A stretch of 64,000 nucleotides of DNA, taken from positions 248,001-312,000 of the forward strand of contig CAVURU010000002.1 of NCBI GenBank assembly GCA_963744005.1. The letters are read 5' to 3'. Positions 48,685 to 58,360 of the stretch are shown here, piece by piece. Position 1 is the stretch's first letter. Every line of letters begins with the position of its first letter. The translations under genes were made by a program, and so were the position numbers. Source of the DNA: Palsa-504 sp963744005. Lineage in GTDB: Bacteria > Actinomycetota > Actinomycetes > Streptosporangiales > Streptosporangiaceae. The notes below the pieces were generated by a model. That model had not been told where the DNA came from. It did no database searches and was given only the letters and a program-made list of their open reading frames with translations.

Positions 48685-49284
48685 TTAGCCGCCCGCTGGC
48701 GGTGCGGCGATTTCGGCCAGGAGGTCCGTGACCTGCGTCTGCAGAGGCGAGATCGCGGTCAGCCGATTGTCAATCGGGAAATGCGGAACGGCCGGAGCGA
48801 AGCCGAGTTGAATTCGGTCGATAAACGTCTCAAATGCGGCCAGCTTGGCGGAATCGCGCGGCAATCCGCGGGTGGCCAGCCGGTGCCGCACCGTAGCCGG
48901 ATCGGACCTGACCCAGATCAGCCGGACGATCTCGCCGCCGAGCTCAGCGGTCCAGGCGCGCCAGTGCTCCGGATCGTGAATCTGGCTCGTGAAGGGGCCG
49001 GACAGCAGGACGGGGCAGCCGTGCGCGCGGATCTCGCGGGCGGTGGCGGTCATCCCGGCGTACTCGTGCGCTTTGACGTGCTCGTCGTACCAGGGACCTT
49101 CGCGCTCATCGTGCGGGCGGCCGTGCGCGGCCAGGGTGGCCGACACGAAGGACGCGTACATCGTGTCCTTGTCCAGCAGGGCCGGGGCAGGCCGGAGCGC
49201 GGCCAGCAGGAGGGCGGCGACGGTGCTCTTGCCGGATCCGGGCGGGCCGGCCACGACCCATGCCGGGGCGGGCGTCGGGCTCAT
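48685..49284 (-). CDS. P-loop ATPase/kinase (AAA_33 type)
   Basis: A protein of about 199 residues with a Walker A motif GPPGSGKST near residue 13, LLDKDTMY (kinase-like Asp pair) near 38 and a LIWVRSDPATVRHRL segment with the lid Arg residues. This fits the AAA_33/zeta-toxin-like nucleotide or small-molecule kinase group. The ATG at 49284 is preferred because it yields the family N-terminus; the frame is open back to 49323. The substrate is unknown. It overlaps nothing and is followed leftward by mop at 39 bases. Confidence 0.82.
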   Translation of the reverse strand: MSPTPAPAWVVAGPPGSGKSTVAALLLAALRPAPALLDKDTMYASFVSATLAAHGRPHDEREGPWYDEHVKAHEYAGMTATAREIRAHGCPVLLSGPFTSQIHDPEHWRAWTAELGGEIVRLIWVRSDPATVRHRLATRGLPRDSAKLAAFETFIDRIQLGFAPAVPHFPIDNRLTAISPLQTQVTDLLAEIAAPPAGG

Positions 49285-49326
49285 GAGCAGCGAGTTTACG
49301 GCGCGGCGGGGGTCAGGCGGCAAGGG

Positions 49327-50565
49327 TCAGGCGGCGGGGGCTGTCTTGCTGGCCAGCCGCGGCGCGGGCGTGCGGCCGCGAGCGGTCAGCGCGGCGCTGA
49401 GCAGGGCGGCGACCGCCGCGGCCGCGGCGAGGGCGAAGGCCAGGGTCGGGCGCGCGGAAGCGAGACCGGCCAGCGCGGCGCCGGCCGCCGCGCCGGCGTT
49501 CATGCTCGAGTTGAGCCAGGACTGCGCCTCGGTGGCGCTGCCCCTGGGCGCCGCGGCGGCAGCCGCGCCGAACAGGGTGGCCAGCGCGGGGCCCGCGCAC
49601 AGTCCGGCCACCGGCGCGGCCACGGCCAGCAGCGGCGGGCAGAGGCTGGCCACGGTGAGCAGGCCCAGCCCGCAGGAATAGCCGACCAGGAGGCGGGGCA
49701 GCCGATGAGCCCGGGGGCCGAGAAGCAGGCTGCCGGCGATGCTGCCGACCGAAACCCCGGCGAGCAGCGGACCGGAGGCCCAGAGCGCGTGGTGATCCCG
49801 GGCGTAGGCGGTGAGGGCGACTTCGGTGGCGGTGAGCGCGACGTTGACCAGGGCGGCGGCGACGAGGAGCTCACGCAGGGCGGGTGACCGCAGCGGGCCC
49901 GGCGCGGAGCGCGGAGCCGGTGCGGGATCGGCAGCGGCCGGGGTGGCTGGCTCGGGGCGGGCTGCCCGCCGGGCGGGACCGGCGACGGTGAGGACCGCGA
50001 GGACGGTCAGCATGAGCAGGACGGCTACCGCCGCGGCTGGGGCGACGCCCGTGGCGAGGGCGCTGGCGAGCACCGGGCCGGTGATGTAGGCCAGGTCGAA
50101 GATGGCCGCGTCCACGGCGAAGGCAGCCTGCCCGAGCCGCCCGCCGACGTAGCCGGACCACAGGCTGCGCATGCCCGGGCTGAGCGGCGGATTGACCAGC
50201 CCGGCCACGGTGCCGACGGAGATGAGCAGCGCAGCCGGGGCGGCGGCGAGCGAGGCGGCCAGTAGGGCGGCGAGAGCCAGCGCGTAGCTGATGGTGCACA
50301 CGACGGCGACCGGCACCAGCCCGCGCCGGTCGGCGAGGCGGCCGCGGACCGGACCGGTGACGGCCTGGCCCAGCGTGTAGCCGGCCACCACCAGGCCGGC
50401 GACCGCCATCGAGGCGTACTGGGCCACGACCAGCAGCAGCGTGATACTGACCATGCCCTGCGGCAGCCGGGCACAGGCGTCGGCGAGGGCCAGGCGGCGC
50501 GGGGTCGGCTGGGCGAACAGCTCGCGGTAGGACGCGGCGACAGCTGGCCCGGGCGCGGTCATCAA
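49327..50565 (-). CDS. MFS transporter
   Basis: A 412-residue protein with about 12 hydrophobic helices, starting YRELFAQPTPRRLALADACA. It has a LADRRGLVPVAVVC loop motif between TM2 and TM3, a large cytoplasmic Pro/Ala/Arg loop (PARRAARPEPATPAAADPAP, near 197-216) and EATEAQSW-like segment SATEAQSWLNSSMNAGAAAG in TM10-11. Helix-rich Ala/Leu composition is typical of actinobacterial exporters. Substrate unknown. It sits between the P-loop ATPase and polysaccharide-deacetylase genes, all leftward. Confidence 0.87.
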   Translation of the reverse strand: MMTAPGPAVAASYRELFAQPTPRRLALADACARLPQGMVSITLLLVVAQYASMAVAGLVVAGYTLGQAVTGPVRGRLADRRGLVPVAVVCTISYALALAALLAASLAAAPAALLISVGTVAGLVNPPLSPGMRSLWSGYVGGRLGQAAFAVDAAIFDLAYITGPVLASALATGVAPAAAVAVLLMLTVLAVLTVAGPARRAARPEPATPAAADPAPAPRSAPGPLRSPALRELLVAAALVNVALTATEVALTAYARDHHALWASGPLLAGVSVGSIAGSLLLGPRAHRLPRLLVGYSCGLGLLTVASLCPPLLAVAAPVAGLCAGPALATLFGAAAAAAPRGSATEAQSWLNSSMNAGAAAGAALAGLASARPTLAFALAAAAAVAALLSAALTARGRTPAPRLASKTAPAA

Positions 50566-50586
50566 GGCCAGTCTACGAAGGTCCTG

Positions 50587-51468
50587 CTAGACGTAGCTGG
50601 TGATGTCGGCGACGGTGAAGCCCTGGGCCTGGATGTGCCGGTAAAGGCGGGTCATCATCCGGACCATGGTCTCGCCGTGCAGCTGGGCCGGGCCGCGGAA
50701 GTGGCAGAGGATGATGTCTCCGGGCTGAAGGACGTGCGCGGATGTCTGGTACTCCATGTCCGAGATCTCCATGGACTCCTTCCAGAGCATCAGGCCCTTG
50801 AGGCCGCCCTTGCGGACCGAGCTGATCGTCGTCGCGTTGTAGTTCCCGCCGGGCGGCCGGAAGATGTACGGCGTCGCACCGTACTCCTTGTGGAGCTTCT
50901 GCTGCTGCCCGGAGATCTCGTCCAGCTGGCGCGCGGCCGACAGGCTCGGCATGTTCAGCGGGTGGGACACGGTGTGGTTCTGGATGGAGACGAAGCCGGT
51001 CTGGTACAGCTTCTCGAAGTAGGCGTAGTCGTCCTTGATCAGCACGTCGGCGAGGCTGATGGTGATCGGGATCCGGAAGTCCTTGACCATCTGGATGAAG
51101 TTGGGGTCCTTCTCGATGCCGTCGTCGACGGTGACGAAGACGACCTTGTCGGTCATCGGCACGCGGGAGAAGACCTTCGGATCAGCGGCGGTCAAGGTGA
51201 CCGGCTTGACCGACGGCGGCTGCGGGGCGGGCCGGAACGGGCTCAGCCCGTAGCGCTTCTTGATCAGCTCGGCATCGACTCCGGAACCGGACCCGGACGC
51301 GGCCGGCGCGGACGAGGTCTTGGCCCCGCTCATCCGCGACGCCGCCGCGCTGGCCGTGGGGCTGGCCTGGCCGCCGCACGCGGCCACGACCGAGCCGAGC
51401 GCAGCAACGCCGAAGGCGCCGGCCATGAAACGGCGGCGTGACCACCGCTGCGTGGTGGTATCGGTCAC
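50587..51468 (-). CDS. Polysaccharide deacetylase-like lipoprotein
   Basis: A 293-residue exported protein. It begins with a twin-arginine-like region WSRRRFMAGAFGVAALG and a lipobox ending VAAC near residue 31, so it is likely a lipoprotein or Tat-exported. The NodB domain has VDDGIEKDPN (metal-binding Asp pair), HTVSHP (two zinc His), and FRPPGGN, then IILCHFRGPAQ. It would remove acetyl groups from chitin, peptidoglycan or capsular sugar. The classic TFDDG is VDDGI here. Downstream it overlaps nothing. Confidence 0.9.
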   Translation of the reverse strand: MTDTTTQRWSRRRFMAGAFGVAALGSVVAACGGQASPTASAAASRMSGAKTSSAPAASGSGSGVDAELIKKRYGLSPFRPAPQPPSVKPVTLTAADPKVFSRVPMTDKVVFVTVDDGIEKDPNFIQMVKDFRIPITISLADVLIKDDYAYFEKLYQTGFVSIQNHTVSHPLNMPSLSAARQLDEISGQQQKLHKEYGATPYIFRPPGGNYNATTISSVRKGGLKGLMLWKESMEISDMEYQTSAHVLQPGDIILCHFRGPAQLHGETMVRMMTRLYRHIQAQGFTVADITSYV

Positions 51469-51570
51469 GATTCGAGGGGTATCTATGTGCAGAAATCTAC
51501 CGGATTGCAGGGTTGGCCGCGGCGCCCCCGGCGCACTCGGGGAGGTCGTGCCGCGGATCTATAGTCGAGC

Positions 51571-52452
51571 ATGGGCTGGGTCCGCATCGCGCTGGTCATC
51601 GCGGTGGCGGTGGTCATGACGGCGTGCTCGGGGGGCAGTCCGGCGGCCCGGCCGACGGCCGCGCCGCCGCCGGCCAGCTACTACCTGGCCCTGGGTGACT
51701 CGCTGTCGCAGGGGGTTCAGCCTGATGCGGCCGGGACCAGCGTGGAGACGGCTCAGGGCTATCCCGACCAGCTGTACGCGATCTTGCACCGGAGTCAGCC
51801 CGGCCTGCAGCTGGTGAAGCTCGGCTGCCCGGGCGAGACGACCGGGACCATGATCAACGGCGGGATCTGTCACTACGGCCAGGGATCCCAGCTGGCCGCC
51901 GCGACCGACTTCCTGACCGCGCATCGCGGGCATACCGCACTGGTCACCATCGACATCGGGGCTAACGACCCGGAAGCGTGCGGCAGCCTGACCAGCATCC
52001 AGAACGTCTCGAGTTGCGCCGGGCTCACCCAGGCGATCAACAACCTGAAGCAGACCCTCGCTGAGCTGCGAGCGGCCGGCGGCCAGAGTCTTCGCATCGC
52101 GGGCATGACCTACTACCTGCCGGCCCTGGCCGAGTGGCGGACGGGCTTGACCGGAAAGGCGGTGGCGTACGCCAGCGAGAAGCTGGCCGCCAAGTACAAC
52201 GACCTGCTCGCTCAGGCGTACACCGGCGCCGGAGCCCGGGTGGCGGACGTGTCCGCGGCCTTCCACACGTCCGACTTCGGCCAGCAGACCACGGTGGCGG
52301 ATGTGGGCACGGTGCCGCGGAATGTGGCCCTGATCTGCCAGTGGACCTGGCAGTGCGCCAGCCCGCCGCGCGGGCCGAACCAGCACGCCAACCAGGCGGG
52401 CTACGCGGTCATCGCCCGGACGTTCCTCAGCGTGGCAGGGTCGGACGCCTGA
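51571..52452 (+). CDS. SGNH/GDSL-hydrolase lipoprotein
   Basis: A 293-residue extracellular esterase. A short signal and lipobox (VMTACSGG, Cys near 19) precede the SGNH motifs: GDSLSQGV (nucleophile Ser), GCPGET (Gly), IGANDPEAC (Asn) and the C-terminal NQHANQAGY with the Asp/His triad end. It may deacetylate polysaccharides or hydrolyse esters at the cell surface. It is divergent from the polysaccharide deacetylase, so a shared role in cell-wall or capsule turnover is plausible. Confidence 0.9.
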   Translation: MGWVRIALVIAVAVVMTACSGGSPAARPTAAPPPASYYLALGDSLSQGVQPDAAGTSVETAQGYPDQLYAILHRSQPGLQLVKLGCPGETTGTMINGGICHYGQGSQLAAATDFLTAHRGHTALVTIDIGANDPEACGSLTSIQNVSSCAGLTQAINNLKQTLAELRAAGGQSLRIAGMTYYLPALAEWRTGLTGKAVAYASEKLAAKYNDLLAQAYTGAGARVADVSAAFHTSDFGQQTTVADVGTVPRNVALICQWTWQCASPPRGPNQHANQAGYAVIARTFLSVAGSDA

Positions 52453-52462
52453 CCGGTCCTGC

Positions 52463-53773
52463 TCAGGGCGCGCCGGCGGCGAACCTCTCCCCCGGCTCGA
52501 GGGCCGACGGGACCGGCGCTGACCGGGCGGGCCTGGCGGCCAGCAGGGTCAGGATGAGCAGCACCACCATCGGGGTCCACCACAGCCACGGGTTGCGCCA
52601 GGTGATCTGCGACAGGAAGGTCAGCACGGAGGCGGTGGCGGTGGCCGGGATGAGGTGGCGCCAGTCCCGGGACGCCGCGGCCAGGGCCACGGCCAGCGGC
52701 GGCCACACGTAGTAGGACACCATGACCGGCTCGAACACGGTGCGCAGGGTCAGGGCCACGGCCATCCACCACAGGAGCTCGATCACGGCGGCCTGGCTCC
52801 ACGCCCGGGTCAGCCGTTCGCCCCGCCAGCGGTGCCAGACGCACAGTGCGCAGGCCACGGCGACCACGACCGACAGCGCCCGAGAGGGCCCGGCGGCCAC
52901 CGAGCCATCGCTCAGCGGCCGGGCCAGGAACGTGACGTAGATCCACGGGGTGGGATGGTCGATGCTCGGCGCGTTGGGCTGGCTGGTGACCGCGTGAATG
53001 GTCACGCTCCAGTTCGCCGCCGCGGCCGCCCCGAGCGTGATGATGGTGGGCAAGGCGGCCCGAGTCACGAAACCCGGCAGCCGCCGCAGCTCCACGGCCG
53101 CGGCCAGCACCGGGAAGGCCAGCAGGACCAGCGGCTGGATGGCGACGGCGATCCCGGCCAGCCAGGCGGCCCGGCTGGGCCGGCCGCTGGTCACGGCCAG
53201 GACGGCGTAGAGCATGAGCCCGAGCGCCACCGCGTCTTCCGGGTGCCCCCAGCGAATGGTGACGTTCCAGAGCGCCGTGGCTTCGGCCGCGGCGAGCAGG
53301 AAGCGCTTGGGCAGGCTGGCCCCGAGGCGTTCGGCGAGAGCGTCGGCGGCGAACAGCACCACGGCTGAGATGAGGGTTTCCAGCGGCCCGGCGACCAGCC
53401 ATCCGGTGGGGTGAACGCCCTGGCGGCCCGCGTGGATGACCAGCCCGAAGACATCCATCACGGCCGCGATCGGGACCAGGATCAGCGCCCCGCCGGGGAA
53501 GGTGATCAGGTTGGTCGGCGGCAGGTAGAGCCCGGCCAGGTTCAGGTGCAGCAGCCGGTCGGCGCCGACCAGGGTGGCGAACAGGTCGTCGGGGACGGCC
53601 CAGGATTGCTGTCCGTAGTAGATGGGGCCCCAGATGGTGCCGGCCATGCCGATCGCGATCATCACGATGACGGCGATCAGCGGGAACGCGCGCCGGACGT
53701 ACCAGGGCGCACCGGTGCGGGCTGGTGCGGGCGCGGTGCCCGGGGCGGCCGACTGCTCGGGGCGGGGGGTCAT
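52463..53773 (-). CDS. Multi-pass membrane protein (DUF2029/glycosyltransferase 87-like)
   Basis: A 436-residue protein with about 10 hydrophobic helices and the GT-C-like arrangement of DUF2029/GT87 proteins: ALWNVTIRWGHPEDAVALGL with a conserved acidic pair near 170-190, and hydrophobic runs such as LSVVVAVACALCVWHRWRG. Members of this group are polyprenyl-phosphate mannose-dependent mannosyltransferases in mycobacterial lipoarabinomannan synthesis, but the catalytic residues here are not clear. Its start overlaps the stop of the response-regulator gene (ATGA), an unusual partner. Assignment is tentative. Confidence 0.7.
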   Translation of the reverse strand: MTPRPEQSAAPGTAPAPARTGAPWYVRRAFPLIAVIVMIAIGMAGTIWGPIYYGQQSWAVPDDLFATLVGADRLLHLNLAGLYLPPTNLITFPGGALILVPIAAVMDVFGLVIHAGRQGVHPTGWLVAGPLETLISAVVLFAADALAERLGASLPKRFLLAAAEATALWNVTIRWGHPEDAVALGLMLYAVLAVTSGRPSRAAWLAGIAVAIQPLVLLAFPVLAAAVELRRLPGFVTRAALPTIITLGAAAAANWSVTIHAVTSQPNAPSIDHPTPWIYVTFLARPLSDGSVAAGPSRALSVVVAVACALCVWHRWRGERLTRAWSQAAVIELLWWMAVALTLRTVFEPVMVSYYVWPPLAVALAAASRDWRHLIPATATASVLTFLSQITWRNPWLWWTPMVVLLILTLLAARPARSAPVPSALEPGERFAAGAP

Positions 53774-54444
53774 GGGGTCCGCTCGCTGGCGCCGGGGACG
53801 ACGAGGCCGGATTCGTAGGCGGCCACGACGGCCTGGGTACGGTCACGCAGGCCCAGCTTGCCCAGGACGCGGCTGACGTGGGTTTTTACCGTTTCTTCTG
53901 TGACCACGAGGCGGCCGGCGATCTCGGGGTTGGACAGGCCCGCGGCGATGAGGCGGAGGACCTCGGTTTCGCGGGGGGTGAGGGTGCCGAGGCTGGGCTC
54001 GGGATGAGCCGGGCCGGGACGCTGCCGGGCGAACTCGCCGATGAGGCGCCTGGTCACGGTCGGCGCGAGCAGGGCGTCCCCGGCCGCGATGACCCGGACC
54101 GCGTCGAACAGCCGCTCGGCGGTGACGTCCTTGAGCAGGAAGCCGCTCGCCCCGGCGCGCAGCGCGTCGTAGACGTACTCGTCGAGGTCGAAGGTGGTCA
54201 GGACCAGGACGCGCGGCCCGCCGCCGACCGCGGTGAGCTGCCGGGTGGCCTCGATGCCGTCCATGCCGGGCATCCGGATGTCCATCAGCACGACGTCGGC
54301 CCCGTGCTCGCGGCTGGTCCGGACGGCCGCGGCGCCGTCGGCGGCGGTCCCGAGGACGGTGAAGTCAGGCTGGGTGCCGAGGATGGCGGCGAACCCGGCC
54401 CGGACCACCTCGTGGTCGTCGGCGACGACGATGCCGATGCTCAT
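53770..54444 (-). CDS. Response regulator, NarL/LuxR family
   Basis: A 224-residue two-component regulator. The receiver has VADDHEVVRAG (acidic pair near 9), phospho-acceptor Asp in VVLMDIRMPG and the Lys in GFLLKDV. The LuxR-type HTH is at about 155-210: LTPRETEVLRLIAAGLSNPE, then VVTEETVKTHVSRVLGKLGL. It is translationally coupled to its histidine kinase upstream (ATGA at 54441-54444) and to the membrane protein downstream. The kinase is divergent from an ABC exporter, so the pair probably controls that exporter. Confidence 0.93.
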   Translation of the reverse strand: MSIGIVVADDHEVVRAGFAAILGTQPDFTVLGTAADGAAAVRTSREHGADVVLMDIRMPGMDGIEATRQLTAVGGGPRVLVLTTFDLDEYVYDALRAGASGFLLKDVTAERLFDAVRVIAAGDALLAPTVTRRLIGEFARQRPGPAHPEPSLGTLTPRETEVLRLIAAGLSNPEIAGRLVVTEETVKTHVSRVLGKLGLRDRTQAVVAAYESGLVVPGASERTP

Positions 54445-55700
54445 CCGGCCTCCGGCTTGGCCGGGAGGTCAGCCTCGACGCAGAACCCGCCGCCTGCGTC
54501 GGCGCCGGCCTGCAGCGAGCCGCCGACGGCCAGGGCACGCTCGCGCATGCCGAGCAGGCCGTGGCCCTCCTGAGAGGAGTCACGGGGGCCCTGCAGGCCG
54601 GGCCCGTTGTCGCGGATGCGCAGGTGCAGGCTGGTGTCGTCGTAGCGGAGCTCGACGTCGACGGCCGCACCGGGGGCGTGCCGCCGGGCGTTGGTCAGCG
54701 CCTCCTGCACGATGCGGAAGGCGGCGAGCTCGACGCCCGGGTCGAACTCGGCGACCGGGCCGGAGACGATCAGCCTGGTCGCATGGCTGGCGGTGACCTC
54801 GCGGGCCGCGTCGATCAGCTCCGCGAGCTGCGGCAGCCCGGGCTGCGGGTGGCGGTCGGCGACGGTGGCCCCCGCGTCTTCGGCGTCATCGCGGAGCACG
54901 CCGAGCAGGCGGCGCATCTCGGTCAGCCCGGCCCGGGCGGTGTCGCCGATCTCGGTGAAGCGCTGCGCTCCGGCGGCGGGCAGGCCGGGCGTGGTCAGCC
55001 GGGCGGTCTCGGCCTGCACGGCCACCATCGAGATGTGGTGCGCGACGACGTCGTGCAGCTCGCGGGCGATCCGGGCGCGCTCGCCGCGGGCGGTGTGCTC
55101 GGTGAGCGTGTCGGCCAGGGCTTCGCCGGCGGCGGTCCGGGTCCGGGTCTCGCGCTGGGCCCGGACCGAGATCCCGGCCGCGGCCGCAGCGGGGGCGCCG
55201 GCGGCCAGCAGCACGGCGGCGACGCTGCCGTGACTGGTCAGGGCGAGGATGGCGAAGGGGAGGGCGAGCGCGACGGCGACCGGCTGGGCCAGGGCCAGCC
55301 TGGTACCGGCCCCTCCGCGGGCCGGCGCGCGGCTTTCGTCCTGGCGACCGAGCCGGTAGCCGGCGATGAGCTGCGCGGTGATCCCGGCCACCGTAGCGGT
55401 GCCGAACCAGGCCAGCGTGACGGTATTGGCCGCGGCGATGAGCAGGGCCGCGGCCAGCGGGCGGACGGCGAACAGCGGCAGGGTGGCGAGCAGGGCCAGG
55501 ACGCACAGCGGGATGCCGTACTCGACCGCCGCGACGACGCCCGGAACAGCGTGCTGAGCGTAGGCGACGGCGTGGGCGTGGGCCGCGGCCTGGCCGACGG
55601 CCTGGCCGACGGCGGCCCCGGCGAGCAGCACGGCACCGGCCGCCGGTGCATGCCAGGCGGCCGTGCGGCGCGCGAGCCAGTCCGGGCCCATACCCCTCAT
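54441..55700 (-). CDS. Sensor histidine kinase, HisKA_3 (NarX/LiaS type)
   Basis: A kinase of about 419 residues starting MRGMGPDWLARRTAAW. It has several N-terminal membrane helices, then the DHp region with the H-box ARELHDVVAHHISMVAVQAE, the N-box RDNGPGL near 380 and GHGLLGMRERALAVGG. This is the HisKA_3/HATPase_c arrangement partnering NarL-type regulators. The start is uncertain (55700 or 55691). It sits divergently from an ABC transporter operon with about 160 bases between, a common bce-like arrangement for peptide- or drug-responsive efflux. Confidence 0.9.
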   Translation of the reverse strand: MRGMGPDWLARRTAAWHAPAAGAVLLAGAAVGQAVGQAAAHAHAVAYAQHAVPGVVAAVEYGIPLCVLALLATLPLFAVRPLAAALLIAAANTVTLAWFGTATVAGITAQLIAGYRLGRQDESRAPARGGAGTRLALAQPVAVALALPFAILALTSHGSVAAVLLAAGAPAAAAAGISVRAQRETRTRTAAGEALADTLTEHTARGERARIARELHDVVAHHISMVAVQAETARLTTPGLPAAGAQRFTEIGDTARAGLTEMRRLLGVLRDDAEDAGATVADRHPQPGLPQLAELIDAAREVTASHATRLIVSGPVAEFDPGVELAAFRIVQEALTNARRHAPGAAVDVELRYDDTSLHLRIRDNGPGLQGPRDSSQEGHGLLGMRERALAVGGSLQAGADAGGGFCVEADLPAKPEAG

Positions 55701-55859
55701 TGTCACGGACGCGCCGACCAGGCGCGTCCCCCGGCGGCGGGCAATAGCGAGTAGCTCTGCGGGGGGACCATAGCCCGTTCGGTACCTCGGGAGAGCACGG
55801 ATGAAGACCGCTCGGTCGCGTGACGACCACGGCCACTGCAGGCGCCTAGGTTTTTCATC

Positions 55860-56783
55860 ATGAAGGCAACGATCGAGGTCGCCGGGCTGCGGAAGCGGTT
55901 CGGGGCGGCGCAGGCCCTGGACGGGATGTCGTTCAGCGTCGCGCCGGGCCAGGTGACCGGTTTCGTCGGGCCGAACGGGGCCGGCAAGTCGACCACGATG
56001 CGGATCATCCTCGGCCTGGACGCGGCCGACGAGGGCACCGCCCTGGTCAGCGGGCAGCCGTACCGCACGCTGCGGCACCCGCTCAGCCACGTCGGCGCGC
56101 TGCTGGACGCCGCGGCCCTGCAGCCCAGCCGGAGCGCGCGCAACCACCTGCTGTGGCTGGCCCACTCCCAGGGGCTGGGCCGCCGCCGGGCCGATGAGGT
56201 CCTGCAGCTCACCGGGCTGACGCCGGTGGCCGACCGGAAGGCGGGCGGCTACTCGCTCGGCATGCGGCAGCGGCTCGGCATCGCCGCGGCCCTGCTCGGC
56301 GATCCGCCGGTACTGATGATGGACGAGCCGTTCAACGGGATGGACCCGGAGGGCATCGTGTGGATGCGCGGCTTCCTGCGGTCCCTGGCGGCACAGGGGC
56401 GGGCGGTGCTGGTGTCCAGCCACCTGATGAGCGAGCTGCAGGACACCGCCGATCACCTGGTCGTGGTAGGCCGGGGCCGGGTCATCGCGGACGCCGCGGT
56501 GGTCGAGCTGATCGAGGCGGCGTCCGGTGACCGGGTGGAGCTGCGCACGGCGGCGCGCACCGAGGCGATGATGGTCCTGGCCCATGCGGGGGCGACCGTC
56601 GCCGCCACCGGGCCGCAGGCGCTGACCGTGTCCGGGCTGGCCGCGGACAAGATCGTGACCGCCCTGACCGACAGCCGCATCCCGTTCACCGAGGTGGCCG
56701 CGCACCGGGCCTCCCTGGAGGAGGCCTACATGGAGCTGACCAGGGACGCCGTCGAGTTCCGGGCGGGAGGCGAGCAGGCATGA
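55860..56783 (+). CDS. ABC transporter ATP-binding protein
   Basis: A 307-residue ATPase. The Walker A is GPNGAGKS, the signature YSLGMRQRLGIAAALL and Walker B VLMMDEPFNGMDPEG, followed by VSSHLMSEL. This is the drug- or peptide-exporter (CcmA/NatA) type, with a C-terminal extension after 220. It is the first gene of a three-gene exporter: its stop overlaps the ATG of the first permease (ATGA). It is divergent from the histidine kinase, with a short T-rich stretch just before the start. Substrate unknown. Confidence 0.93.
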   Translation: MKATIEVAGLRKRFGAAQALDGMSFSVAPGQVTGFVGPNGAGKSTTMRIILGLDAADEGTALVSGQPYRTLRHPLSHVGALLDAAALQPSRSARNHLLWLAHSQGLGRRRADEVLQLTGLTPVADRKAGGYSLGMRQRLGIAAALLGDPPVLMMDEPFNGMDPEGIVWMRGFLRSLAAQGRAVLVSSHLMSELQDTADHLVVVGRGRVIADAAVVELIEAASGDRVELRTAARTEAMMVLAHAGATVAATGPQALTVSGLAADKIVTALTDSRIPFTEVAAHRASLEEAYMELTRDAVEFRAGGEQA

Positions 56784-58360
56784 CGGCGGTCACGTGGTCT
56801 CGGCAGGCGGGCCGCGACGGGTTCGCGGAGCTGCTGCACGCCGAGTGGACGAAGTTCCGGACGGTCCGCGGCTGGGTCACCGGCGTGATCGTGGCCGTGC
56901 TGGTGGGCGCCGGGCTCGGGCTGGTCTCGGCCGGGGGCAGCAGCTCCTCGTGCCAGCAGGCGGGCAGCGGCGGGCCGTCCGGCAGCGGAGCGAGCTGCAC
57001 GCCGGCCCTGACCCTGGGCCCGGACGGCGAGCCGGTGAGCGACAGCTTCTACTTCGTGCACCAGCCGTTCGGCTCGAGCGGGACGATCACCGTCCGGGTG
57101 GCCTCGATGACGGGGCTGGTCCCGGCCGGGGACCTGGATCAGCCGTCGCCGCCGATGACGGCCGGCCTCGAGCCGTGGGCCAAGGCGGGGATCATCATCA
57201 AGGCTTCGGCCCGTCCGGGATCGGCGTACGCGGCGATGATGGTGGCCGCCGGTCACGGGGTGCGGATGCAGTGGAACTACACCGGGGACACCCCGGGCCT
57301 GTCCGGCGGCGTGGGACCGGACAACCCCCGCTGGCTGCGGCTGGTCCGGTCCGGCGACGTGATCGCCGGCTACGACTCGGCGGACGGGCAGCACTGGGCC
57401 GAGGTCGGCGCGGTGACGCTGCCCGGGCTGCCGTCGACGGCGCTGGCCGGGCTGATGGTCGCCTCCCCCGGCTATCAGCAGGAAACGCAGTCCTTCGGCG
57501 GCGGGATCAACGGAGCGGGCGGCCCCACCCAGGCCACGGCGGTCATCGACCACGTCAGCGGGCTGGGCGGCGGGTGGACCGGCCAGCTGATGGGCGGGGA
57601 CGGCCCGGCGGGAACCGGGAGCTACCGGCAGGCCGGCGGGCAGTTCACGGTGGCCGGCGGCGGTGACATCGCCCCGGTGGTGGCCGGGCACGGCGGCCCG
57701 GCGGACTCGGCCATGACCGTCTCGGGTTACCTGCTGGGCACGTTCGCCGCGCTGATCGCCCTCATCGTGGTGGCGGTCATGTTCATGACCTCGGAGTACC
57801 GGCGGAACCTGATCCGGGTCACGCTAGCGGCCAGCCCGCGGCGCGGCCGCGCCCTGGCGGCCAAGGCCGTCGTGGCCGCCGCGGTGTCGTTCGCGGCGGG
57901 GCTGGTGGCCGCGGCGGCGGCGATCGCGGCGGGCACGGCCATCACGCACGCCCGCGGTTACGCCGAGTTCCCGGCGCCCGCCGGGGCCGAGATGCGGGTG
58001 ATCATCGGCACGGGGCTGCTGGCCGCCGCGACCGCCGTGCTGGCCCTGGCCGTGGCCACCATGGTGCGGCGCAGCGCGGCGGCCGTCGCCATCGTCGTCG
58101 CCGCGATGGTGCTCCCGTACTTCTTCGCGGTCGCCGCGGTGGTGCCCTCGGGCGGGGCGGCGTGGCTGCTGCGGGTCACCCCCGCGGCGGGCTTCGCGGT
58201 GCAGCAGGCGTATCCGCAGTATCCGCAGGTCAACGCTCTGTATTCGGCGGTATCCGGGTATTTTCCGCTAGCGCCGTGGGCGGGCCTGGCGGTGCTGTGC
58301 GGCTGGACGGCGGCGGCGCTGGCCGCAGCGGCCTGGCTGCTGCGCCGGCGGGACGCCTGA
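56780..58360 (+). CDS. ABC permease with a large extracytoplasmic domain
   Basis: A 526-residue membrane protein. One N-terminal helix (WVTGVIVAVLVGAGLGLVSA) precedes a 260-residue external region, about 75-320, with a compact beta-rich domain containing LEPWAKAGIIIKASARPG and WLRLVRSGDVIAGYDSADGQ then HWAEVG. This resembles the DUF1349/concanavalin-like carbohydrate-binding fold. Five hydrophobic helices follow, as in ABC-2 permeases (LLGTFAALIALIVVAVMFMT, LAVATMVRRSAAAVAIVVAA). The external domain may bind substrate or a cell-wall ligand. Its stop overlaps the next ATG (TGATG). Confidence 0.85.
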   Translation: MTAVTWSRQAGRDGFAELLHAEWTKFRTVRGWVTGVIVAVLVGAGLGLVSAGGSSSSCQQAGSGGPSGSGASCTPALTLGPDGEPVSDSFYFVHQPFGSSGTITVRVASMTGLVPAGDLDQPSPPMTAGLEPWAKAGIIIKASARPGSAYAAMMVAAGHGVRMQWNYTGDTPGLSGGVGPDNPRWLRLVRSGDVIAGYDSADGQHWAEVGAVTLPGLPSTALAGLMVASPGYQQETQSFGGGINGAGGPTQATAVIDHVSGLGGGWTGQLMGGDGPAGTGSYRQAGGQFTVAGGGDIAPVVAGHGGPADSAMTVSGYLLGTFAALIALIVVAVMFMTSEYRRNLIRVTLAASPRRGRALAAKAVVAAAVSFAAGLVAAAAAIAAGTAITHARGYAEFPAPAGAEMRVIIGTGLLAAATAVLALAVATMVRRSAAAVAIVVAAMVLPYFFAVAAVVPSGGAAWLLRVTPAAGFAVQQAYPQYPQVNALYSAVSGYFPLAPWAGLAVLCGWTAAALAAAAWLLRRRDA